DNA of 64,000 nt from Stenotrophomonas nematodicola (GTDB lineage: Bacteria > Pseudomonadota > Gammaproteobacteria > Xanthomonadales > Xanthomonadaceae), in assembly GCF_009467805.1 (NCBI RefSeq), contig NZ_WIAY01000007.1:62001-126000 (forward strand), written 5' to 3'. Each line of letters starts with the position of its first letter. The first letter of the stretch is position 1. The translations under genes were made by a program, and so were the position numbers. The notes under the pieces are model-generated. The model saw only the letters and a program-made list of their open reading frames with translations, was not told the DNA's origin and did not search any database. Shown here piece by piece: positions 25,032-32,248 of this stretch.

Positions 25032-25667
25032 TCATCGTCGCGCGTCGAACAGCATGCGCAGGGCAAGGCCGCCGAGTACTGTGCCCATCACCGCGCGCTG
25101 CAGCGCCTGCCAGCGCGGCCGGTCGGCCAGAAAGGCGGCCATGCCGCCGGCCACGCCCACGATCAGCGCGTTGACCCCCAGGCTGATGGCGATCTGCAGC
25201 GACCCCAGCGCCATCGATTGCAGTGCAACGCTGCCGTGTCCGCCGGGCTGGATGAACTGTGGCAGGAGCGACAGGTACATCACCGCGATCTTCGGGTTCA
25301 ACAGGCTGGTCAGCAGCCCCATCGCGAACAGGCGCGGTGGGCGGTCAGGTGACAGCGCACGCACCTGGAACGGCGAACGGCCACCGGGGCGCAGCGCCTG
25401 CCAGGCCAGGTACAGCAGATACAGCGCACCGGCAATGCGGAGTGCGTCGTAGGCATACGGCACGGCCATCAGCAGCGCGGTCAGACCCAGCGTGGCGCAG
25501 GCCAGGTAGGTCATGAATCCCACCGCGATGCCACTCAGCGAGATCCAGCCCGCCACCCGCCCCTGGCTGACCGAGCGCGAAATCAGGTAGACCATGTTCG
25601 GGCCCGGTGTGAGCACCATCACCAGTGCGACCAGAGCGAAGGCGAGCAGGGCGGAGGCGTCCGGCAT
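25032..25667 (-). CDS. LysE/RhtB-family amino-acid exporter
   Basis: Inner-membrane exporter of the LysE superfamily, 211 residues with about six helices. The family signature LTPGPNMVYLISRSVSQGR is at residues 19-37. The second conserved block is FAMGLLTSLLNPKIAVMYL, with the NPK motif. The substrate could be an amino acid or homoserine lactone-like compound and cannot be fixed. The start is ATG 25667 (MPDASALLAF); the frame stays open for 600 nt upstream, but that part is antisense to the GST gene and is rejected. Confidence 0.9.
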   Translation of the reverse strand: MPDASALLAFALVALVMVLTPGPNMVYLISRSVSQGRVAGWISLSGIAVGFMTYLACATLGLTALLMAVPYAYDALRIAGALYLLYLAWQALRPGGRSPFQVRALSPDRPPRLFAMGLLTSLLNPKIAVMYLSLLPQFIQPGGHGSVALQSMALGSLQIAISLGVNALIVGVAGGMAAFLADRPRWQALQRAVMGTVLGGLALRMLFDARR

Positions 25668-25841
25668 GGTGCTGTACCGTGGAGAAGAACGGGCGAGGCG
25701 GCACATGCTAGGCGGCGGCATCGGGCGCCGACAGCGACAGTCCCCTGCAATGTCGCGTGGCATCTGTACCCGGTCGGCGCGGCATCGCATCGGCCGGCGC
25801 CGCAGCGCATACTCGGCGTTTTCCCCCGACAGGCAGCGCCC

Positions 25842-26477
25842 ATGCAGATCACCCTCTACGGTTCGCCCAGCACCGCATCGCTGGTGGTGCACTGGCTGCT
25901 GCTGGAACTGGCGTTGCCGCATGAACTGGTGCTGCTGGATTTCGAGGCGCGCGAACACAAGACGGCCGACTACCTCGCGCTGAACCCGGCCGGCGTGGTG
26001 CCCACGCTGGTGCTGGACGGCCAGGTGCTGACCGAAGCGGCGGCGATCGCGCTGCACCTGGCCGATCTGCACCCGCAGGCGGGCCTGCTGCCGCCGGTGG
26101 GGAGTGCCTCCCGTGCCGAGGCCTACCGCTGGATGTTCTGGTGCGCCAACAGCGTGCAGCCGGCATATCGGGCGTGGTTCTACGCACATGAAATGGCCGG
26201 CGCGGCGCATGTTGAAGCGACCCGGCGGCACGCGCGCGAACGCCTCGAAGCGGCGTGGCAGCGGCTGGCCGATCACGTGGAAGCGAGCGGCCCGTACATG
26301 CTCGGCGAGCAGGTGAGCGTGGTGGATTTCATGGTGGTGATGCTGCTGCGCTGGTCGCGCGGCATGCCGGCACCGAGTGATCGCTGGCCGGTACTGAAGG
26401 CCTACGCAGACCGCCTCAAGGCGCGACCGGCATTTGTTGAGGTGTACCGCCGCGAAGGCATCACCGACTGGCGTTGA
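25842..26477 (+). CDS. Glutathione S-transferase family protein
   Basis: Cytosolic GST, 211 residues. The thioredoxin-like N-terminal domain begins ITLYGSPSTASLVVHWLLLE, with Ser in the catalytic loop, then LNPAGVVPTLVLDGQVLTEAAAI, carrying the cis-Pro and the E-A/S-A motif that binds glutathione. The helical C-terminal domain has SVVDFMVVMLLRW (the N-capping box region). It resembles the GstA/beta-like group, but the substrate cannot be assigned. It is divergent from the LysE gene across 174 bp and is followed by the first Cys-rich lipoprotein gene. Confidence 0.88.
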   Translation: MQITLYGSPSTASLVVHWLLLELALPHELVLLDFEAREHKTADYLALNPAGVVPTLVLDGQVLTEAAAIALHLADLHPQAGLLPPVGSASRAEAYRWMFWCANSVQPAYRAWFYAHEMAGAAHVEATRRHARERLEAAWQRLADHVEASGPYMLGEQVSVVDFMVVMLLRWSRGMPAPSDRWPVLKAYADRLKARPAFVEVYRREGITDWR

Positions 26478-26534
26478 GGCGCGGCAGCCCCGCGCGTATT
26501 TGCTACAGTCGGGGCGCCATCATGGAGGATCGGA

Positions 26535-26897
26535 ATGCGCTGGACTGCGGTGCTGTGGTGTGTGGGCGTGTTCGCCCTTGCGGGGTGCCGGTCGTATGAG
26601 ATCGAGCGCCCCACCACGCCGGCCGGCACGGCATGCATGGTCCCCTGCGACGCGCAGGCGTTGCGCTGCTCCACCGATGCGCGGCTGGAGGCCGAGAGCA
26701 GCCACGCGATGTGCCTGGCCGGCCAGGAACGCCTGCAGGACCGCTGCTCGGGATACGCCAGCGACAGCGAACGGCGTCGCTGCGAAAGCGCCAATGGCGG
26801 TGCGGCCTGCCTGCCTCCCTCGCCCGACACGTCGGCCTGCACCCAGCGCTGGGAGCGCTGCGCGCTGGCGTGTGGCGGGCGCATGATCGAACGCTGA
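26535..26897 (+). CDS. Cys-rich lipoprotein, first of a tandem pair
   Basis: A 120-residue lipoprotein of no recognised family. The signal peptide ends in LAGC (Cys18). The mature part has exactly ten further cysteines with the spacing 3-6-14-10-11-8-9-6-3, beginning and ending with a C-x3-C pair (CMVPC and CALAC). Five disulfides are possible in the oxidising periplasm. The next gene encodes a paralogue with nearly the same cysteine register. A TACAGT -10 candidate is at 26504-26509. The ATG at 26535 follows a GGAGG-like site (GGAGGATCGGA). Confidence 0.78.
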   Translation: MRWTAVLWCVGVFALAGCRSYEIERPTTPAGTACMVPCDAQALRCSTDARLEAESSHAMCLAGQERLQDRCSGYASDSERRRCESANGGAACLPPSPDTSACTQRWERCALACGGRMIER

Positions 26898-26929
26898 CCC
26901 TCCCTTCGACGGAAACAAGGAGCACGCCC

Positions 26930-27262
26930 ATGTCACGGAACGTCTGCATGCTGGTGCTGTCACTGCTGCTGGCCGGTTGTGCCAGCAGCGGCGACCCTGC
27001 CGCCGACACCGGGTTCACCGCCGGCGCGCAGTGCGCGATGCAGTGCCAGGCCAGTTACCGCAGCTGCATGGCCACGCCGAAGGAAATCCACGACCGCAGT
27101 TGCGAGCAGCAGATGGCACCGCAGCCGGACAAGCGCTGCAAGGACATCCAGCATCCCGAGCTGCGCCGCTCCTGCGAGCTCAAGGCGCACGCGTGTCAAC
27201 AGAGTGGCGTGCAGATCGGCTGCGAAGAGCGGCGTTCGTCGTGCATGTCCGGGTGCGGCTGA
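26930..27262 (+). CDS. Cys-rich lipoprotein, second of a tandem pair
   Basis: A 110-residue lipoprotein, signal peptide ending LAGC (Cys17), paralogous to the preceding gene. The mature part again has ten cysteines, spaced 3-6-11-11-11-6-8-6-3, starting with CAMQC and ending with CMSGC. Sequence between the cysteines differs almost fully from the first copy, so cysteine spacing is the conserved feature. AAGGAG stands 9 nt before the ATG. The 32-nt gap suggests one transcript. Function unknown; a periplasmic or surface disulfide-stabilised protein is inferred. Confidence 0.78.
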   Translation: MSRNVCMLVLSLLLAGCASSGDPAADTGFTAGAQCAMQCQASYRSCMATPKEIHDRSCEQQMAPQPDKRCKDIQHPELRRSCELKAHACQQSGVQIGCEERRSSCMSGCG

Positions 27263-27289
27263 CCCGGCAGGCAGGCCGCCGGCCGGTGG

Positions 27290-27640
27290 CTACGCGAGCA
27301 GGTCGCGCACCGTTTCCGGCGGGCGGCACAGCCGCGTACCGCGCGGGGTTTCCACGATGGGGCGGTTGATCAGTGCCGGATGGGCAGCCATTGCCTCGAT
27401 CAGGGCGGCATCGTCCAGGGTCGGATCATCCAGCCCCAGGTCGGTGTATGCCGCTTCCTTGCTGCGCAGCAGTGCGCGCGGGGCGATGCCCATGCGTGCG
27501 ATCACGGCGGCCAGGGTCGTGCGGTCGGGCGGGGTGGCGAGGTAGTCCACAATCGTCGGTTCGATGCCTGCCTCGCGGATCAGCGCCAGTGCCCCGCGCG
27601 AGTTGCTGCAGCGCGGGTTGTGCCAGATCGTCACCGCCAT
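27290..27640 (-). CDS. ArsC-family (Spx/arsenate reductase-like) protein
   Basis: A 116-residue thioredoxin-fold protein of the glutaredoxin-dependent ArsC family. The active-site loop is WHNPRCSNSRGALA with Cys11. The arginine-bearing region NRPIVETPRGTRLCRPPE matches the oxyanion-binding site of ArsC. True arsenate reductases sit in ars operons; here the gene is coupled to pldA, so arsenate reduction is not certain. The ATG overlaps the pldA stop by one base (TGATG). Confidence 0.88.
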   Translation of the reverse strand: MAVTIWHNPRCSNSRGALALIREAGIEPTIVDYLATPPDRTTLAAVIARMGIAPRALLRSKEAAYTDLGLDDPTLDDAALIEAMAAHPALINRPIVETPRGTRLCRPPETVRDLLA

Positions 27641-28806
27641 CAGTACCACTCCAGCAGTGACACGCCCACGCCCACGTAGGTGGCCTTGTGGTTGTAGTCG
27701 ATCATGCTCTCGCCGTAGCCGTCGAACACCTGTACGTGGCCGCGCAGCAGGTTGCTGATCGGAAACCCGTAATCGAGCTGCACCGCACCGTGCGAACGAT
27801 CGCCGCCGCGCAGCGAGTGGCGCGCCATCAACGAGACTTCGTGGCCGTTGCGGTTCCAGGTCAGGGTGGCGTCGCCGCGGCCCATGTAATCCTCGATGTC
27901 CGGATTGTTGTCGTCCTTGCGGTCTTCCGGAATGCGGTACCACGGGCGCAGCACCAGCGCCCAGTTCTCGCGGTCCAGGCCGATGGTGGCGATCACCCGG
28001 TTCCAGCTGCGCGAGAGCGGGTCGGGGCGGCCGTTGGACATGTGGTTGAGGCTGATCCCGCTCATGCGACCGCGCCAGCCACCGATCGAGTAGCCGTTGC
28101 GGAACATCATCATCACTTCCGGTTCGTAATTGGTTTCGCGGAAGGGACGCGAGTTCTCGGCGTTGTAGGCCTGCCAGCGCGAGCTCTGGGTGTATCCGGC
28201 CCAGATGTCGCCGTTGTTGCCGAACACGTTCTCCACGATCTTGGTCTTGAAGCTGAGCTGGAACTTCAGTTCGTTGCTGTCCAGCAGCTGCGGCGTGGTG
28301 ACCGTGTTGGCCGGGTTGGGCGATTGCGGCGTCTGGTTCTTGTCGCTGGTCCAGAACGCCGGCAGCAGGTACACCGGCTTGTAGGCGCGCAGCTGGAAGG
28401 CGCCGAGCTTGGAGTCCTGGGCCAGTTCCCAGCGGCTGTCCAGCAGCGAGCCCTTGCCCGCGTTGGCCAGGGCAGCCTGGTGGCCATCGTTCTGGAACAG
28501 TTCGCCGAAGCGCTGCTTGACCCGCTGCCCCGTGGGCGCATCGGCATCGGCGCTGCGGGCGGCCTGGCGTTCCTCGCGGCGCGCCTGCTGGGCCGCCGTG
28601 GCGGCCGCATCGGCGGCCACGGTGACGCCGCGGGTGTGGCCGAACAGCGTGTCGTAACAGGCCAGTCGCGCGGCGTCGGTGTCCACCAGCGCACAGGCTT
28701 CCGGTGAGGCCGGGGTCGGCGCCGCCTCCTGCGCGGCCAGCGGCAGGCTGGTGGCAGAGGCGGCCAGGGCCAGGAACAACGCGGAACGGGGGAGCGGAAG
28801 GGTCAT
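27640..28806 (-). CDS. pldA: Outer-membrane phospholipase A
   Basis: Outer-membrane phospholipase A1, a beta-barrel enzyme that degrades phospholipids misplaced in the outer leaflet and forms a calcium-dependent dimer. 388 residues with a signal peptide (SALFLALAASATSLPLAAQ). The catalytic region is SGISLNHMSNGRPDPLSRSW, holding the His and Ser of the E. coli H142/S144 pair, with Asn in SWNRV as the third residue. An N-terminal extension of about 100 residues before the barrel (with ACYDTLFGH) is longer than in E. coli. The start at 28806 directly precedes the signal peptide. Confidence 0.92.
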   Translation of the reverse strand: MTLPLPRSALFLALAASATSLPLAAQEAAPTPASPEACALVDTDAARLACYDTLFGHTRGVTVAADAAATAAQQARREERQAARSADADAPTGQRVKQRFGELFQNDGHQAALANAGKGSLLDSRWELAQDSKLGAFQLRAYKPVYLLPAFWTSDKNQTPQSPNPANTVTTPQLLDSNELKFQLSFKTKIVENVFGNNGDIWAGYTQSSRWQAYNAENSRPFRETNYEPEVMMMFRNGYSIGGWRGRMSGISLNHMSNGRPDPLSRSWNRVIATIGLDRENWALVLRPWYRIPEDRKDDNNPDIEDYMGRGDATLTWNRNGHEVSLMARHSLRGGDRSHGAVQLDYGFPISNLLRGHVQVFDGYGESMIDYNHKATYVGVGVSLLEWY

Positions 28807-28948
28807 GAACACGGGGCCAGGTGACAAATAGTGAATGGGATTGCCGCCACAGTGTCGCCGGTGCTCTGTTTTCATGCCAGCGCGCGGCCATCACCTGCTG
28901 CTGCGACGTTATGCCCGGCGACGACGTGGCGAGGGTGTGAAAGCGCCT

Positions 28949-29434
28949 TCAGAAAAACCACGCGAACGCGAACAGGCCGAGCATCGCGATGGCCAGCGCC
29001 AGCTTCAATGCCACGCCCAGCAGGATGCCCAGCCAGGTGGCCAGGCCGACCTTGGTCGAGCGGCCCAGTTCGCGGCCATGCCAGTACTCGCCAAGCAGGG
29101 CGCCGGCCAGCGGGCCGAGGAACAGCCCCAGCGGCATGAAGAACAGCCCCACGATGCTGCCGATGAACGTGCCCCACAGCGCCTTGCGGCTGGCCCCCAC
29201 CCGTTTGGCGCCAACCACCGTGGCCAGGATGTCCACCGCGAAGGACAGGGCGGTGAGCAGCCCCAGCACGACCAGGGGCAGCCAGCCCACGTGCGCGAAC
29301 CCGTCCACCCATGCCGCAAGCAGCAATCCGGCGAACACCAGCGGGATGCCGGGCAGCGCCGGCAGGATGACCCCGGCGATGCCGGCGAGCACCAGCAGGA
29401 TCGCTAGCAGATACAAGATGAATGAGAGGTCCAT
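28949..29434 (-). CDS. DUF456 membrane protein
   Basis: A 161-residue integral membrane protein with about four to five helices and Gly-rich turns (AGIAGVILPALPGIPLVFAG, then LGLFLGPLAGALLGEYWHGR). This matches the DUF456 family, whose function is unknown. The opening VLPALPGIPL and the central GPLAGALLGE are the conserved parts. The ATG at 29434 begins MDLSFILYLL. It is divergent from the cold-shock gene. The 140 bp between it and pldA show nothing I can support. Confidence 0.85.
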   Translation of the reverse strand: MDLSFILYLLAILLVLAGIAGVILPALPGIPLVFAGLLLAAWVDGFAHVGWLPLVVLGLLTALSFAVDILATVVGAKRVGASRKALWGTFIGSIVGLFFMPLGLFLGPLAGALLGEYWHGRELGRSTKVGLATWLGILLGVALKLALAIAMLGLFAFAWFF

Positions 29435-29671
29435 GCTGTCCAGTATGGTGTGGTAAATGGGGTTGACATCCGAAAGGTTTGCCAGTTGCTTTTTCGTTTT
29501 GCCCGGGTTAAGTTGAGGTCGCTGAGCTTGGCAAGGTCACCGTGGATCGTGGCCTGATGATGGTAGATCTTCCGGATCCGCTGCATCGTTGCACCTCGCT
29601 TCCCCCTTGCTGTCAGCCGCCCAACCAGGCGTATCCAACAACAAGAGCAGAGTCACCAGGGAGTGAGTGAG

Positions 29672-29881
29672 ATGGCTGATCGTGAGACCGGTACTGTCAA
29701 GTGGTTCAATGATGCCAAGGGCTTCGGCTTCATCAGCCGTGAGAACGGCGAAGACGTGTTCGTGCATTTCCGCGCGATCCAGACCCAGGGCTTCAAAAGC
29801 CTGAAGGAAGGCCAGAAGGTCACCTTCACGGTTGTGCAGGGCCAGAAGGGCCTGCAGGCCGACGCTGTGGAACCGACCTGA
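29672..29881 (+). CDS. Cold-shock-domain protein (CspA family)
   Basis: A 69-residue single cold-shock domain, an RNA/ssDNA chaperone of the cytoplasm. RNP1 is KGFGFI and RNP2 is VFVHF, both intact; the start [10 protein letters not shown] is typical. The ATG at 29672 is chosen because AGGGAG lies 8 nt upstream; the GTG at 29663 would add only three residues. A leader of up to 200 nt is possible: TTGACA at 29463-29468 is a good -35, but the -10 at 17 bp (TTGCTT) is poor. Long leaders of csp genes commonly act as thermosensors. A terminator follows. Confidence 0.93.
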   Translation: MADRETGTVKWFNDAKGFGFISRENGEDVFVHFRAIQTQGFKSLKEGQKVTFTVVQGQKGLQADAVEPT

Positions 29882-29902
29882 GGTCGACCACGCGGCGGCA
29901 CG

Positions 29903-29930
29903 AAAAAGGCCCGCGCAAGCGGGCCTTTTT
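29903..29930. terminator. Bidirectional terminator after the cold-shock gene
   Basis: AAAAAGGCCCGC (29903-29914), loop GCAA, GCGGGCCTTTTT (29919-29930): strong intrinsic terminator serving both converging genes. Confidence 0.92.
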
Positions 29931-29954
29931 CATGGTGCGGGCAGGCAGCGCCGA

Positions 29955-30440
29955 TCAGCGCAGGATCACTTTGCCGTTGACCACGCGGACATAGGTGTTC
30001 TCGCGGATGCCGCCCAGATCGCGCTGGTTGACCACCACGGTACGGCCGTCATCCATGCGCACGGTGATGTCGAAGGTGTCGCTGGTGACGTTCTTCTGGA
30101 TCTGGTTGCCGGCCAACGCACCACCCACGGCGCCCGCGGCGGCGGCGATGTTCTGGTTGCCCTTGCTGCCGCCGGTGTGATCGGAGATCTCATGGCCGGC
30201 GACGGCGCCGACGATACCGCCCAGGATCGCCCCGGTCGCGCTCGGCGCGGTGCGGCCCGATGCCACCTGGTTGATGCGGGTCACGATGCCGCAGTCGGCG
30301 CAGCGGTTCGTGTTGTAGTTGCCGCCGGAATTGCCGTAACCGTTGTTGTAACCACCGCCGCCGTAGCCCGGCGAGGTGGTGGCACAGCCAGCCAGGGCGA
30401 CGGTAGCAACGGCAGCGGCGGCAATCAGTTGAATCTTCAT
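29955..30440 (-). CDS. Glycine-zipper 2TM lipoprotein (SlyB/PcpY-like)
   Basis: Outer-membrane lipoprotein of 161 residues. The lipobox is LAGC (Cys19). A Gly/Tyr/Asn-rich segment (residues 24-44) precedes CADCG. The glycine-zipper helices follow (ATGAILGGIVGAVAGHEI and AAGAVGGALAGNQIQ), then a C-terminal beta domain (DITVRMDDGRTVVVN). This is the SlyB/17-kDa surface antigen type, linked to envelope integrity. ATG at 30440. A second glycine-zipper protein lies at 33388. Confidence 0.88.
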   Translation of the reverse strand: MKIQLIAAAAVATVALAGCATTSPGYGGGGYNNGYGNSGGNYNTNRCADCGIVTRINQVASGRTAPSATGAILGGIVGAVAGHEISDHTGGSKGNQNIAAAAGAVGGALAGNQIQKNVTSDTFDITVRMDDGRTVVVNQRDLGGIRENTYVRVVNGKVILR

Positions 30441-30558
30441 GGTGTATCTCCTGGCCAGAGGGATGATCGAATGCGTCTGGTGCGCATGGAGCAGATCGTG
30501 TCCTGTGCAGCGTGAACAGCGTGCCAATCCCGGGCCGCCAGTGTGGCTGGAAGATGAA

Positions 30559-30999
30559 TCAGCGGAAATCCTGGTGGCAGGCCTTGCAGTCGGTCTGGAT
30601 CTTCTCCACCAGCGTGGCCATGCCCGGGCAGTCGGTCGGCGGTGCCGCCAACGCCTCGTTGAGCGTGGCGCGCAGGGCACTGGCGTGCTGCTGGAAGCCC
30701 TGGCTGTCCTTCAGGCCGGGAAAGGCCAGGTCCAGATCGTTGGACAGCGAGCGCAGCGTCTGCAGACGCGGCACGGTGTCGGCCAGGCTGCAGCGGTTCT
30801 GCGCCTGCGCGGCCTGCAGCAGCTCGACCTGGCGGTTCATCACATGCATCAGTGAATCCGGGAAGGGATCCTGCCGGGCCTGAATCGCACGCGAGACCAT
30901 CACCGTGGCAATCAGCCCGATCACCAGCCCAAGCAGGCCTACGAACAGGTAACGGTAGGCGGCGGAGGGGCGGCGGGGCGGGGACGCGGGATCGTTCAT
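30559..30999 (-). CDS. Membrane-anchored small cytochrome c-like protein
   Basis: A 146-residue protein with one N-terminal transmembrane helix (YLFVGLLGLVIGLIATVMV) and a periplasmic helical domain. At the very C-terminus it has a single CKACH motif that should bind haem covalently. This layout (four-helix bundle, haem motif near the end) resembles cytochrome c-prime-like proteins. Partner and function are unknown. ATG at 30999, about 95 bp from the divergent tcdA. Confidence 0.75.
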   Translation of the reverse strand: MNDPASPPRRPSAAYRYLFVGLLGLVIGLIATVMVSRAIQARQDPFPDSLMHVMNRQVELLQAAQAQNRCSLADTVPRLQTLRSLSNDLDLAFPGLKDSQGFQQHASALRATLNEALAAPPTDCPGMATLVEKIQTDCKACHQDFR

Positions 31000-31082
31000 G
31001 GTGAGGGCTTCCTTGAGGGTGGCTGCGGCGATGGTACGACGCGTCCTGTCCACGGCGCGTACCGGTACGGGGTCATGGGCCT

Positions 31083-31088
31083 TAAAAT
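31083..31088 (+). promoter_or_regulatory. -10 element for tcdA, probably leaderless transcript
   Basis: TAAAAT ends 6 nt before the ATG at 31095, the same spacing as the nfuA -10. There is no ribosome site. A perfect 12-bp palindrome CGTACCGGTACG (31058-31069) covers the -35 position and could be an operator. Confidence 0.45.
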
Positions 31089-31094
31089 GTGCCG

Positions 31095-31892
31095 ATGAAT
31101 GACGTACTGCGCGAACGATTTGCCGGCATCGACCGGTTGTATGGGGTGGGCACCGTGGACCTGTTGTCGAGCCGCCGGGTGGCGGTGGTCGGCATGGGCG
31201 GCGTGGGCTCCTGGGTGGTCGAGGCACTGGCCCGCACGGCCGTGGGTCACCTGACCCTGATCGATGCCGACGACATCTGCGTGTCCAATACCAACCGCCA
31301 GTTGCCTGCCCTGGCCGGCCAGTACGGTCGCAACAAGGCCGAGGCGATGGCCGAGCGCTGCCGCGCGATCAATCCGGATATCAGCGTCGATGCGGTCGCC
31401 TCGTTCCTGACCGTGTCCAACATGGTCGAGTTGCTGGACCGTGATTTCGATCTGGTCATCGACGCCTGCGACAGCTTCCGGGTCAAGGTCGAAACCATCG
31501 CGTGGTGCCGCCGCCGCAAGCTGCCGATCCTGACCGTGGGCGCCGCCGGTGGCCGTACCGATCCCACCCTGGTGCGGATCCGTGACGTGTCGCGTACCGA
31601 GCACGACGCGATGATGGCGCTGATCCGCAAGAAGCTGCGCAGCGATTTCAATTTCCCGAAGAATGCCTCGCGGTACTTCGGCGTACCGGCGGTGTACTCG
31701 CTGGAAAACGTGAAGTACCCGCAGGCGGATGGCAGCGTGTGCGGCATCCGCCCGAACCTTGGCGCCGATGCGGCGCTGAAGCTGGATTGCGGCGCGGGCC
31801 TGGGGGCCGCCACCCACATCACCGGCGCCTTCGCGTTCGCCGCCGTCGGCAAGGCGCTGGACATGCTGCTGAAGAAGGCCGCAACCCGGTAG
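31095..31892 (+). CDS. tcdA: tRNA threonylcarbamoyladenosine dehydratase TcdA
   Basis: E1/ThiF-like enzyme (TcdA/CsdL) that dehydrates t6A in tRNA to cyclic t6A. 265 residues. The ATP-binding loop is VAVVGMGGVGSWVVEALART, followed by LIDADDICVSNTNRQLPAL, the MoeB/ThiF signature with the arginine finger, and FDLVIDACDSFRVKV. The start chosen is the ATG at 31095 (MNDVLRERF), which is 6 nt after a -10 element. GTG at 31089 is an alternative. The stop codon is the TAG of a GTAG repeat head at 31889. Confidence 0.93.
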   Translation: MNDVLRERFAGIDRLYGVGTVDLLSSRRVAVVGMGGVGSWVVEALARTAVGHLTLIDADDICVSNTNRQLPALAGQYGRNKAEAMAERCRAINPDISVDAVASFLTVSNMVELLDRDFDLVIDACDSFRVKVETIAWCRRRKLPILTVGAAGGRTDPTLVRIRDVSRTEHDAMMALIRKKLRSDFNFPKNASRYFGVPAVYSLENVKYPQADGSVCGIRPNLGADAALKLDCGAGLGAATHITGAFAFAAVGKALDMLLKKAATR

Positions 31893-32248
31893 AGCCGGGC
31901 TCTGCCCGGCTGCCGCGCGACGTGGTATGCGGGTGTTCAGGCATTTCGGATCGTGCGCCAACGGCAGCCGGGCAGAGCCCGGCTCTACGGGGCTGGCGCG
32001 TGCTGGTGTTTCGGGTCGTACGCCAACGGCAGCCGGGCAGAGCCCGGCGCTACGGGGCTGGCGCGTGCTGGTGTTTCGGGTCGTACGCCAACGGCAGCCG
32101 GGCAGAGCCCGGCGCTACGGGGCTGGCGCGTGCTGGTGTTTCGGGTCGTACGCCAACGGCAGCCGGGCAGAGCCCGGCTCTACGGGGCTGGCGCGTGCTG
32201 GTGTTTCGGATCGTACGCCAACGGCAGCCGGGCAGAGCCCGGCGCTAC
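31889..32248. repeat. 65-bp tandem array of GTAG-headed REP elements
   Basis: Five head-to-tail copies start at 31961, 32026, 32091, 32156 and 32221, exactly 65 bp apart. Four are complete; the fifth has only its palindromic head. Each unit is a palindromic head of about 26 bp (CAGCCGGGCAGAGCCCGGCT core, ending in CTAC, i.e. GTAG on the minus strand) plus about 39 bp of spacer. Copies differ only at a CT/GC dinucleotide in the head and an A/G in the spacer. One more head in opposite orientation sits at 31889-31914. The array fills the whole gap between converging tcdA and tatD. It contains no gene; all plus frames stay open because the unit lacks stops. Confidence 0.92.

Noticed and set aside
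25668..26276. Upstream extension of the LysE gene
   Set aside because: It would run antisense to the GST gene, and the family signature sits at the normal distance from the ATG at 25667.
31961..32248. Possible CRISPR array
   Set aside because: Repeats and spacers are both identical from unit to unit, so this is a plain tandem repeat; no cas genes are present.
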